NCBI GenBank assembly: GCA_030065875.1 | Contig: JASJCR010000013.1 | Coordinates: 17,645 to 81,644 of the forward strand | DNA from: Ardenticatenaceae bacterium | Lineage (GTDB): Bacteria > Chloroflexota > Anaerolineae > Promineifilales > Promineifilaceae | Reading direction: 5' to 3' | Length of the DNA stretch: 64,000 nucleotides | Shown: positions 50,101-58,535 of the stretch, piece after piece | How positions within the stretch are numbered: position 1 is the stretch's first letter | Layout: every line of letters starts with the position of its first letter | The notes under the pieces: model-generated | What the model was told of the DNA's origin: nothing | Database searches by the model: none | The model's input: only the letters and a program-made list of their open reading frames with translations | Program-made: the position numbers and the translations under genes

Positions 50101-52999
50101 GACCGACAGCCAGGGCTCCGCTAGAATTGATGGTGTGGTGCAAGAAGAAGGGTCTTACCGGCTGAGGGTTTCTGGTATCGATGCGGCCGGCCACAGCTTC
50201 TCCTATTCGCGCTGGATTTATGTTTACAGCGGCCGCAGCCGGTGGTTCGGGCGGCAAAATCAGGATGGGTTTAACCTTCAAGCCGATCAGGAAACCTATG
50301 CGCCTGGAGACACTGCTCAATTAATTATCGAATCTCCGGTTAGCGGTCCGGCCCTGCTGATGGTTGAGCGCGGGTCTGTCCGCCGCGTGCAGTCGATCGT
50401 GTTGGAAAGCCCGGTGACGACAATAGAACTGCCGATCATAGAAAGTGATGGCCCCAATATTTACGTGTCGATCAACACCTGGGAGCCACAAGAGATCGTT
50501 TTGGAGGCAGATACCTATTACAGTCTTTCTGACAGCCGGCTGTTGTCGAATAAAATTGAGCTCAAAGTGCCGGTGACCGACAAACAGCTAGAGGTTGTCG
50601 TGCAGGCTGATCGTGAAACATACGCTCCGGGTGACGAAGCCGAGATTACGGTGCGCGTCACCAATCAAAAAGGTGAGCCGGTGTCGGCCGAGCTGTCGCT
50701 GGCGATGGTTGATGAAGCGCTATTTGCCCTGGCGGATGATCTCAACGGACCGATGTTTGACAGCTTTTACTTCGATCGCAAGCACCTTATCGATACTTTT
50801 AACGCTCTTCACCCGTCCCGCTATCTGGGGTTTGGCGGCCGTGGGGGTGGTGGTAATGGCGGCATTTCCGGTCAGGCGCTGCGCATCGATTTTCCCGACG
50901 CGGTGATTTGGGAACCGGTTTTGCAAACTGATGCCAACGGGGAAGCGGTGGTCAAGGTTACCATTCCCGACAGCTTAACTACCTGGCGCCTAACCGCCAA
51001 AGCGTTTACCGCCGATACCCAGGTGGGTGAGGGGATTGCCAAAGTGATCGTGCGGCGCGATATTGTGGTGCGGCCGTTCCTGCCGGATGGGTTAACGGCC
51101 GGAGACCGGGTGGTGCTTTCCGCCATGATCCAGAATTTTAGCGATCAGCCTCAGACGCTGGACGTCACCATCAATTCTGAAAATGGTCGTCTGGTGGTGG
51201 TTGATGATTCGCTGCAAACCATCACCCTCGATCCGAATCAATCGCAAATCGTGGGCTGGCAGCTAACGGCTGAAGTGGCCGGTCGAGGTGAAATTACGAT
51301 TGAGGCCGGCCTTGATGGTGTCCGGCAAGACGGGGTCCGCCTGCCGCTTGACGTCCGGCCGCTGGCGGTGCTCGATCAGCAAAGTGAAACCGGCACGTTT
51401 ATTGGGGAAAAAGAAGTCGCCTTTGAATGGTCGGGCGAATCTCTGGAGCAAAGTTCGGTTCAAATCGACCTCAGCCGTTCCGTTGCCGGAACGCTGCTCG
51501 AAGGGCTCGAATATTTAACCGGCTTCCCCTATGGGTGTGTCGAACAGACGATGAGCCGGGCTCTGCCCAACGCCGTCGTCGGCCGCGTTTTTAACCAGCT
51601 GGGGGTGAGTAATCCCACCATGAGTGCGGATCTCCCGGCCCAAATCAACGCCGGCATTCAGCGCCTCTATGGGTATCAACACCAGGATGGCGGCTGGGGA
51701 TGGTGGTATGATGATGCCTCAGATGATTATCAAACCGCCTGGGTTATTTTTGGCCTGGTCAACACCCGTGAAGCCGGTTATGAGGTTGATGAACAGGTCA
51801 TCGGCCGCGGTGTAGCGTGGTTGGGTGATAATCTCGATACGTTTGATTCGCGGACCAGGGCATTTGCTCTTTACAGCATGGCGATATCCGGAGTTGAGTC
51901 GGTAGACCGGTATTCTCAAGACAATTATCAGGAAGTAGCCCGTGAGGCGGCCTTGGCTCTTTTGGAAGACCGCAGTTTAACCGATGCGTTTAGTCAGACC
52001 GCCCTGATTTTGACCCTGTGGGAGTTGGGAGAAGAAGAGCTGGCTGGTCAGCGGTTGGCCAATCTGGCTGATGAGGCCCGCACCAATGCGGATGGGCAGG
52101 TGTTCTGGCTGGCTTCCGATCAGGACGGGGCTTACTATCGCAAAACGATGGCCTCGACGGTGCGGTCAACCGCATTCGCCCTAAGCGCTTTTAGCAAAAT
52201 TGATCCTCAAAATGAGCTGATCCCGGGCATGGTTGAATATCTCATGGATAAACGGACCCCAAGAGGTTGGGGGACAACCAATGAAACCGCATTTACCATT
52301 ATCGGTTTGACCGATCATCTGCTGGCCACCAGCTTCCGCGATGCGGATACGGCCACCGGATATGAGCTGCTTTTAAACGGCGTAATCGTCGCAGAAGGGC
52401 TTCTAGGTCGCGGTGAACCGGCCGTCACCATAGAGATCCCGGCCGAAGAGCTGGAAAGTGGGCTGAATACGCTGGTCATGCGTCAGACAAGCGACAACCC
52501 CCTGTTCTTTGCCGTCAACCGGAGACAGTTTGTAGCTGAAAGTGAAATTGAAGCGGCCGGGGCGATTACGATTGATCGGCAATATCTCGATCTTGATGGC
52601 CAACCAATCGGTGAAGATGAGCTTTTGATCAATGACTATGTCGTGGTAGAGCTGGAGGTTAGATACGGTGAGACGCTCTCTTACGTCATCATCGAAGACA
52701 AGCTGCCGGCCGGTCTGGAGGCGCTAAATGAAGGGCTCAATACAACCAGCTACGTCCCTTACTTTGGATATGAGGAAAACCCGAATTATCAGGTAATCGG
52801 TTATAACCATAAGGATATCCAGGACGGGCGAGTGAGTTTCTTTATTACCGAGATGGCGGCCGGCAAAAAAGTGATTCGCTATACGGCGCGGGTGACTCAT
52901 GCGGGGACATTTGTAGCTCTGCCGGCCGAAGTTTATCCGATGTATGATGAGGCCACGTGGGGTCGATCAGCCAGCAATGTCCTGGTGGTCAAGGAGTAG
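47135..52999 (+). CDS. Bacterial alpha-2-macroglobulin family lipoprotein
   Basis: Lipobox LLLSIGVACQGDQ; thioester motif FPYGCVEQTMSRALPNAVV; MG2-like NRPIYKPGETVFYKAIIR. Confidence 0.92.
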   Translation: MYGVDKQIKKLRGRLLTAALFWFLLLSIGVACQGDQPPDPTETISEEAIDLVEEIPEEGIDDGSEAAPEENEVDFEPQVPLTAELAGSEQLDAFPAYGRLVVEFNETMDVGSPLQPLIIVPSVAGTFSWQEDGHTVEFSPERNLGFEKEYEVRVNPMLKTVAGETVGELPGWTLTTTTGPKLLRVSPTSTLIKENQPQIQLIFSQPVDYQSVIDAVFTDPPLDFEVISVDDEDTVFQLALQEGMESDQNYIFFVEPQIKTTAGIPLNISRSWEYTLAPLIQRVSVPDEAHADRPLTVYFNYAIDEAELEDAFVVEPAVAGEITMSGTQTAVFTPISGWASRTEYSFRLEDSLETKNGILFEPPPPLSFGDLPVIVDAAPRGERANPTGLIVITFDRPMDKSATESQFNISPELSGQITWEGEAKMVFEPEERFMAHYTEYTVSLREAFSAEGEQLLDQPYTWNFRTQSFEVQGGFGWGPNIQQLQADGPRSVQFFVDLPLGSETEFELLGLNQAQFIERYSSGFRGVAGYDKKLISLQGTTPVTTWSHTVVESPVEYGNVQETNIPGDIPTGLYILNLRINDLLTDQLLVTIGEQTMTVKRGDAQLTTWVSDFSGNNLPDTPVFIVDRSGQEIASGRTDSNGVYIVDLEGVNVEPLMVIAGEEENQLVTGLTYEWRSSQGSRRWWEPETVINDFAAHVYTNRPIYKPGETVFYKAIIRLDDDAVLDMVPADTPVTVRLRDARNNVVLTQERTTNSFGSINGDFQLADGAMSGEYVVEIDIDGERHSGRFSVQDYRKPEYSVEVTASAERLVSGQEVELTIDSQYFFGEPVAEAQVSIQQLETYRYYDWETGRSLENWASFDGSPIEGRTDENGLLTISVPVRTVSEQNNGSYYTSGFRWIDRVFQATVEDGSGQSTAGSVRVRVYENAEGVSLSTNGYLHQPDNPVPMTAVVTDYQDKPVVGRELRFTLSRWDRSSREYSDVRQTWTATTDSQGSARIDGVVQEEGSYRLRVSGIDAAGHSFSYSRWIYVYSGRSRWFGRQNQDGFNLQADQETYAPGDTAQLIIESPVSGPALLMVERGSVRRVQSIVLESPVTTIELPIIESDGPNIYVSINTWEPQEIVLEADTYYSLSDSRLLSNKIELKVPVTDKQLEVVVQADRETYAPGDEAEITVRVTNQKGEPVSAELSLAMVDEALFALADDLNGPMFDSFYFDRKHLIDTFNALHPSRYLGFGGRGGGGNGGISGQALRIDFPDAVIWEPVLQTDANGEAVVKVTIPDSLTTWRLTAKAFTADTQVGEGIAKVIVRRDIVVRPFLPDGLTAGDRVVLSAMIQNFSDQPQTLDVTINSENGRLVVVDDSLQTITLDPNQSQIVGWQLTAEVAGRGEITIEAGLDGVRQDGVRLPLDVRPLAVLDQQSETGTFIGEKEVAFEWSGESLEQSSVQIDLSRSVAGTLLEGLEYLTGFPYGCVEQTMSRALPNAVVGRVFNQLGVSNPTMSADLPAQINAGIQRLYGYQHQDGGWGWWYDDASDDYQTAWVIFGLVNTREAGYEVDEQVIGRGVAWLGDNLDTFDSRTRAFALYSMAISGVESVDRYSQDNYQEVAREAALALLEDRSLTDAFSQTALILTLWELGEEELAGQRLANLADEARTNADGQVFWLASDQDGAYYRKTMASTVRSTAFALSAFSKIDPQNELIPGMVEYLMDKRTPRGWGTTNETAFTIIGLTDHLLATSFRDADTATGYELLLNGVIVAEGLLGRGEPAVTIEIPAEELESGLNTLVMRQTSDNPLFFAVNRRQFVAESEIEAAGAITIDRQYLDLDGQPIGEDELLINDYVVVELEVRYGETLSYVIIEDKLPAGLEALNEGLNTTSYVPYFGYEENPNYQVIGYNHKDIQDGRVSFFITEMAAGKKVIRYTARVTHAGTFVALPAEVYPMYDEATWGRSASNVLVVKE

Positions 53000-53091
53000 T
53001 GATTTAATTCCCCCTCATACCAGGAGGGGGTTGACAGGGAAAAATTCCGTTCTCAAACGTCTGAAAACCCCCTGCCCGACACGGGGAGGTA

Positions 53092-53124
53092 GATTGGACC
53101 AATCTCCAAGATTGGTCCAATCTG
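53092..53124. repeat. 15-bp perfect inverted repeat AGATTGGACCAATCT-CCA-AGATTGGTCCAATCT
   Basis: Exact reverse-complement arms, 3-nt loop; each arm itself near-palindromic. Confidence 0.8.
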
Positions 53125-53285
53125 AGAACCAACATGGGAGGGGAATTTTGTAGAGCCTAATAGAGTTTCCCCCTTTTATTAAGCGACCTTTCCGAGAAAG
53201 TGTTTAAATCACAAGGTGCAGATGACCCAATCTCTCATTATTGGTAACATATCATCATTCCACAATTCCAGAGCGGGTGAAAGAT

Positions 53286-55274
53286 ATGAGTGAACCAATT
53301 CGTGAAGGCCAACTGCTGTGGGAGCCATCGGCCGAAATCATTAAAAATGCCAATTTAACTACCTTTATGCGCTGGCTGTCGGCCGTTGAAGGGCGACATT
53401 TTGAGAATTACGAGCAGCTTTGGTGGTGGTCGGTCACCGAAATTGAAGATTTCTGGTTTGCGATCTGGAATTATTTCGAGGTGGTGGCTTCCAGACAGGC
53501 CACTCATATCTTGCCCAATAGGCAAATGCCGGGGGCGGTTTGGTTTCCGGGAGCACGCCTCAATTACGCGGAAAATGTGATTGCCAAAATGCCGCTTGAC
53601 CGGCCGGTTATTTACTATCGAGATGAAGAGGGACCGGTCGTCGAAATAGGTAAAGATGATCTTGTCCAACAGGTGGCCGCCCTGGCGGCAGCGCTCAAAG
53701 AGATGGGGGTCAAATCGGGTGATCGCGTTGTCGCTTATTTGCCGAATATTCCCGAAACGATCATTTCTCTCCTGGCGGCCGCCAGTCTCGGAGCGATCTG
53801 GTCGAGCTGCTCCCCTGATTTTGGCTCCCGAAGCGTGCTCGATCGCTTTACCCAAATCGAACCGACCGTTTTAATTGCGGTTGACGGCTACCGGTACGGC
53901 GGCAAACCTTTTAATCGCCTCGGTGTAGTGGCTGAACTGCAGGCCAATCTACCAACGTTAAAAAAGACGATTTTAATTCCGCTTCTTTCTGATGGCCGCG
54001 CGGCCGACGCCCTGGCCCAAACGGTGCGCTGGTCAGACATTCAGGCGAAGCAGCCGCGGCTAGATCAGTTACAGTTAACCTTTGCCCAACTGCCTTTTGA
54101 GCATCCGCTGTGGGTGCTTTATTCATCCGGCACAACCGGACTGCCCAAGCCGATTGTGCAGGGGCACGGGGGAATTCTGCTCGAGCACGTCAAAGCCACC
54201 GCCCTGCATCTCGATCTCAAGAAGAACGATCGTTTTTTCTGGTACACCAGCACCGGCTGGATGATGTGGAATTTTATTGTGGGCGGGCTGCTCTCCGGGG
54301 CATCGATTGTGCTGTATAACGGCAGCCCCGGATATCCGAACATGAATGCGCTTTGGCGGTTAGCGGAGGATATCGGGATCACCTATTTTGGCACCTCGGC
54401 CGCATTTGTCAGCGCCTGCATCAAAGCAAAAATCAAACCCAACGAAAAATTTGATTTAAACGGGATTCGCGGTGTGGGATCAACCGGATCGCCGCTATCA
54501 TTGGCCGGTTTTCAGTGGATTTACGACTACGTTAACCGCCATCTGGCTCTTGAGTCTTTGAGTGGCGGCACCGATTTGTGTACTGCGTTTGTGGGAGGAG
54601 CACGCATCAATCCGATTTTTGCCGGTGAGCTGCAAGGGCCGTCGTTGGGGGCGAAGGTGTTGGCTTTTGATGAGCAGGGGAAGGTGGTTCTTGATGAAGT
54701 AGGGGAACTGGTGATTGCCGAACCGATGCCCTCGATGCCGCTTTATTTTTGGAACGATCCGGAAATGACCCGTTATAAAGAAAGCTATTTTGCCATGTAT
54801 CCGGGAATTTGGCGGCACGGGGATTGGATCAAACTTAACAAAAGGCGGGGGGCGGTGATTTATGGTCGCTCTGACTCCACCATAAATCGGGGGGGGATCC
54901 GCATGGGCACCAGCGAAATTTACCAGGTAGTTGAATCATTTGACGAAATTCTCGACAGTTTGGTGATCGATTTATCCATGCTGGAGCGCGAGCCGTTTAT
55001 GCCGATGTTTGTGGTTCTGCGGGAAGGAGCGGTATTGGATGACGAGCTGATAAGCCGCATTCATGAACGAATTCGCAGCGAAATTTCTCCGCGTCATATT
55101 CCCAACGAAATCATCGCCATCGAGGAGATTCCCTATACGTTGAGCGGGAAGAAAATGGAAGTGCCCATTCGCAAAATTTTGCTCGGCCGGGATGTGAAAG
55201 GGGCCGCCAATCCGGGGGCGATGCGCAATCCGCAAGCTCTGGAGTTTTTTATTAAATATGCCGGCGCTTTATAG
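53286..55274 (+). CDS. Acetoacetate-CoA ligase (acetoacetyl-CoA synthetase)
   Basis: LWVLYSSGTTGLPKPIVQGHGG; LWEPSAEIIKNANLTTFMRWL; STINRGGIRMGTSEIY. Confidence 0.9.
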   Translation: MSEPIREGQLLWEPSAEIIKNANLTTFMRWLSAVEGRHFENYEQLWWWSVTEIEDFWFAIWNYFEVVASRQATHILPNRQMPGAVWFPGARLNYAENVIAKMPLDRPVIYYRDEEGPVVEIGKDDLVQQVAALAAALKEMGVKSGDRVVAYLPNIPETIISLLAAASLGAIWSSCSPDFGSRSVLDRFTQIEPTVLIAVDGYRYGGKPFNRLGVVAELQANLPTLKKTILIPLLSDGRAADALAQTVRWSDIQAKQPRLDQLQLTFAQLPFEHPLWVLYSSGTTGLPKPIVQGHGGILLEHVKATALHLDLKKNDRFFWYTSTGWMMWNFIVGGLLSGASIVLYNGSPGYPNMNALWRLAEDIGITYFGTSAAFVSACIKAKIKPNEKFDLNGIRGVGSTGSPLSLAGFQWIYDYVNRHLALESLSGGTDLCTAFVGGARINPIFAGELQGPSLGAKVLAFDEQGKVVLDEVGELVIAEPMPSMPLYFWNDPEMTRYKESYFAMYPGIWRHGDWIKLNKRRGAVIYGRSDSTINRGGIRMGTSEIYQVVESFDEILDSLVIDLSMLEREPFMPMFVVLREGAVLDDELISRIHERIRSEISPRHIPNEIIAIEEIPYTLSGKKMEVPIRKILLGRDVKGAANPGAMRNPQALEFFIKYAGAL

Positions 55275-55480
55275 AATCCGGGATATTATTTGAATGTTAA
55301 TAAATAAATACCGATATTGTGTCGTCATTCCCGCGAAAGCGGGAATCCATTGGGTTGCCACCGGTGGATCCCCGCCGTCGTTTACCCCCGTGAAGACGGG
55401 GGCCAGGATGACGGGCTTGTATTGGAAGATGGTTCATATCCGCATTTATTTGTAAATCTTCAAAAAATATCCCGGATTCT
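55273..55480. mobile_element. MITE-like element with about 45-bp imperfect terminal inverted repeats
   Basis: Left AGAATCCGGGATATTATTTGAATGTTAATAAATAAATACCGATAT; right end reverse complement AGAATCCGGGATATTTTTTGAAGATTTACAAATAAATGCGGATATG; core GTCATTCCCGCGAAAGCGGGAATCCA. Confidence 0.65.
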
Positions 55481-55482
55481 GG

Positions 55483-56295
55483 TTAAGGCGGTGGCGGAAA
55501 CTGCCCATCGCCGGTCCAATCCACCGTGTTGGGATCAAATTGATCTAAATTCACTTTGCTGGTTTCGATCAGCTGGTTGCCAAACACATCGGTTACCCGG
55601 AAGGTGTGAAACCCCTGGCCAAACCCCGAACTATCTAAAAAGTAATTCCAATCCTGGCGCTCGAGATTGACCCAATTCCCACCTTTTTGTACTTCGACCG
55701 TGGCAATCGGATTGCGGTGGTTTTGAATTTGCACCGCCGTCCACCATTGGCTGCTGCCGTCTTTGTAGCGGAATTTGATCGGTCCATCCATCGGCGGGCT
55801 GACAAATTGCCAGGTAATCGGCACAAAACCGAGGGGGATGTCGTCGATTTCCGCAAACGCTTCGGGGCTGAGGTCGAGATGACCGCGCACGCAGCCGGCG
55901 TCCGGGCACTGGTCAACGATTTGGACGATAATGGTCCCTTTGCGGCCGGTGACTTCAGCAAAAGCCCCACACATCGTGGCTGTGGGGAAATTTTGACCGT
56001 TAATTTGCGGGCTGTTGTAATCTTGCCGATTCATAGCGGCCACATATTGCGGTTCGGGGAGTGAATCAAAGAGACAGTTTCCGCTTCCATCCGCTTCCCA
56101 GTAGTAGGTGGCATTGCCGCTGCGCTCAACATCAAAGGGGATGGTTTCTGTAGCCGGGTTCCCGGGTCCTTTGACAAACGGGAGATAGCCTATCGGTACT
56201 GGGGCCGCGGCGACCGGATCGTGGTTTGTAAAAGTAATCGCCGTTAACACGGCCGAGATTCCTATAAAAAGTAGGGTGATAGCACTGTGTTTCAT
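55483..56295 (-). CDS. Secreted bacterial expansin (EXLX-like, double-psi barrel plus CBM63-like domain)
   Basis: Signal-like N-term; ATYYWEADGSGNCLFDS; MCGAFAEVTGRKGTIIVQIVDQCPDAGCVRGHLDLSPEAFAEI; YKDGSSQWWTAVQIQNHRNPIATVEVQKGG. Confidence 0.85.
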   Translation of the reverse strand: MKHSAITLLFIGISAVLTAITFTNHDPVAAAPVPIGYLPFVKGPGNPATETIPFDVERSGNATYYWEADGSGNCLFDSLPEPQYVAAMNRQDYNSPQINGQNFPTATMCGAFAEVTGRKGTIIVQIVDQCPDAGCVRGHLDLSPEAFAEIDDIPLGFVPITWQFVSPPMDGPIKFRYKDGSSQWWTAVQIQNHRNPIATVEVQKGGNWVNLERQDWNYFLDSSGFGQGFHTFRVTDVFGNQLIETSKVNLDQFDPNTVDWTGDGQFPPPP

Positions 56296-56446
56296 GGTTT
56301 TCCTCCCAATTGGTGCGCCGTCATCCTACCCGACCTGATGAACGGGAGTGGTATACCGGTTTACATTTTTCGAATATTCACCACAAACACACAAAATACT
56401 CTGTAACAAATGTTTTCCTAACTTTTAACCTAGTTGCCCCTTTCTT

Positions 56447-56551
56447 GGCCGATGAATAAATCCATCGGCCATGGAGACCGAAACCGGATAAATCCGGTTT
56501 TTAACGCGATTTATCGCGTTTCGGTTTCCGTAGCGGCCGAATTTATTCGGC
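56447..56551. repeat. Tandem cluster of four hairpins with shared ATAAAT/ATTTAT core
   Basis: GGCCGATG-AATAAATC-CATCGGCC; AAACCGGAT-AA-ATCCGGTTT; AACGCGAT-TT-ATCGCGTT; GCCGAAT-TT-ATTCGGC. Confidence 0.75.
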
Positions 56552-56651
56552 TGCGGCAAAGAGGAGTATCTACAATTAAGAAGTTAAGAATATTTTTGTA
56601 ACAATGTACGAAATGCATTAAGAAAAAGATTTTGTGTTTTGCGGCTGGAAA

Positions 56652-57785
56652 TCAAATACGATGGGCTTCAGTTTCGCGGATATGTTTTTTGAGATAAACG
56701 GTAAACGGCGTTCCGCCCGTACCCACAGCGGTCTGCTGCCGGGCCGGTTTGAGGATATAGAGGGCGGCAAACTCGATATGCAGCTGGCGAAAGGCGGCCA
56801 GGGCGTCGATGGCGGCGTTATAAGCTTCGCGCAAGGTGGGGAAGCGGCCGCGATTGGCTTCGACAAACGGCCGGATCGTCATCGACCGTTCGAGGTGGGT
56901 GATAAAATCGCGATCTTGTCTGGGCATGTACTCGCGCATTTCGTTTAGATAGGCGCGCATGGCGTCATGTTCGTGGGATATGCCGAGGGCGGCATCGATG
57001 GCCGGGATGATGCTGCTTTGGGCGCCGGTTTCCCCACGAAATTCGACCGGCCGGCCACCAAAAGCGTCAACACCTTCGTAAATAAGGCCATCGGGAAGGA
57101 GGGGATTGTCTTTCCAGCCAAACATATACGGCCGCACGCGGTGGTAGTAAATGTCGGGATCACACCGTTCGGGCATTCGTTGAAGCAGGTGGTGGATGGT
57201 TTGGAGAACTGTCGAGATTTCGTGTAGCAAATCTGTGCAGCTGTTCGCATCCTGACGGGCGGCCGCTTTCTGAAGGGGGTCCAGTGCCTGGAGGGCCGGG
57301 GCCGACGCGGCTTCGATGGTCGTATGTATCGTGACAAACCACTCTTCATCCTGCCCGCCAAGAAAATTTTGCACAAGCGTTAAGTTGCCAACCTCGATTG
57401 GTTCATCCGTCTTGATGCGCCGCCAGTTGTAAATTGTTTGCGAGGCATAGGTCAAAACCGGTGGACGATGGACCCGCCTGGCCACTGCCACCCATCCGCG
57501 AGCAAGATTGGCCGGTAGGCGATTGACAATAGGATGATCTGGCGCCCAGAGATAGAGATTGGCCATATAGGAGAGAAGCGACATGGCGCGCTCGAGTTCG
57601 GCCGGGGTGTGCAGCAGCTCCGATGGCAGAGGAGGGAGGTCGTTGATTATCGGCCGGATGTGCCGGGTTAAGGCCAGCTTGGATAAGTCGCGCCCTACCG
57701 CTTCCCAGGCGTCAAATGGGGCAGGCAGGGAGATAAGGGGATCGGTGGTGGGGAGAAAGCCGTTGGTTAAAGAACGAGTCATCAA
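56652..57785 (-). CDS. Indoleamine 2,3-dioxygenase-like heme protein
   Basis: GGRPVEFRGETGAQSSIIPAIDAALGI; C-terminal GTGGTPFTVYLKKHIRET; RQLHIEFAALYI possible proximal His. Confidence 0.82.
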   Translation of the reverse strand: MMTRSLTNGFLPTTDPLISLPAPFDAWEAVGRDLSKLALTRHIRPIINDLPPLPSELLHTPAELERAMSLLSYMANLYLWAPDHPIVNRLPANLARGWVAVARRVHRPPVLTYASQTIYNWRRIKTDEPIEVGNLTLVQNFLGGQDEEWFVTIHTTIEAASAPALQALDPLQKAAARQDANSCTDLLHEISTVLQTIHHLLQRMPERCDPDIYYHRVRPYMFGWKDNPLLPDGLIYEGVDAFGGRPVEFRGETGAQSSIIPAIDAALGISHEHDAMRAYLNEMREYMPRQDRDFITHLERSMTIRPFVEANRGRFPTLREAYNAAIDALAAFRQLHIEFAALYILKPARQQTAVGTGGTPFTVYLKKHIRETEAHRI

Positions 57786-57870
57786 TCGTCAATTGTCAAT
57801 AATTAATGTTCAATTGTCAATTGGGGTGGTATTGATAATTGATTGTTGCCAATTGACTATTGATTATTGT
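57781..57870. repeat. Heptamer-period inverted array (GTCAATT / AATTGAC word)
   Basis: ATCAATC GTCAATT GTCAATA ATTAATG TTCAATT GTCAATT ... TATTGAT AATTGAT TGTTGCC AATTGAC TATTGAT TATTGT. Confidence 0.8.
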
Positions 57871-58390
57871 CTCTCGCTTTTTCTTTTTGCTGGGCCAGGT
57901 CAGCCTCCATCCGCGCCCGCTTGTGCTCGCTGGTTGCTCCCAGGGCGTTGCGTACTTTGTCGAGAACGGCCGCTTCCTTTTCGCTAACCTTTTCGCCGAT
58001 GCCAAGCACCTTTTCGCTGGCTGCCTCTGCAGTTGTTTGGCCAATCGCTACCAAAAAGTCGCGCACATCCTCACCTTCTGCCCGGCCAACTTTTTTCTTG
58101 AGGAGGTCATTTATTTTGGCCAAATTGCGAATTGCGTCATCTAGCCTGGTTTTCTTAATGTTGGTGGGAATATCCACGGTGTTGGCGATGATCGCCTGGA
58201 CCAACTCGCAGCGGCTTTCATACGTTTGCACGGCCGCCTGATATCCTTTTAGCTCTTTGACGTTGCGCAGGGTGGCTTTTTCCTGACGGGTGTCCGCCGC
58301 GCTAACGGCCGCGTAAACCCACGACGGGGCATTTTTGATTAATTCCCACTCTCTTTTTGAAAATGTTGATGCATTTGCCATGTAACTCAT
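57857..58390 (-). CDS. Hypothetical protein
   Basis: 177-aa ORF, helical, no family recognised. Confidence 0.55.
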   Translation of the reverse strand: MSYMANASTFSKREWELIKNAPSWVYAAVSAADTRQEKATLRNVKELKGYQAAVQTYESRCELVQAIIANTVDIPTNIKKTRLDDAIRNLAKINDLLKKKVGRAEGEDVRDFLVAIGQTTAEAASEKVLGIGEKVSEKEAAVLDKVRNALGATSEHKRARMEADLAQQKEKARDNNQ

Positions 58391-58535
58391 TCTCCTGATT
58401 GTGCATCAGCCAGCTGATAATTTTTTCTAAACCATCATACCAAGAAATACGCCAGGAGGACACGTAAAAACATGAGAAAAAACGGCCAGAGTTAATACTC
58501 TCGCCGTTCTTGATGATTGGTAGCCCACTGTTGCC

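Noticed and set aside
55317-55670. ORF MCRHSRESGNPLGCHRWIPAVV
   Set aside because: Same repeat translated in another frame, running into antisense of the expansin gene.
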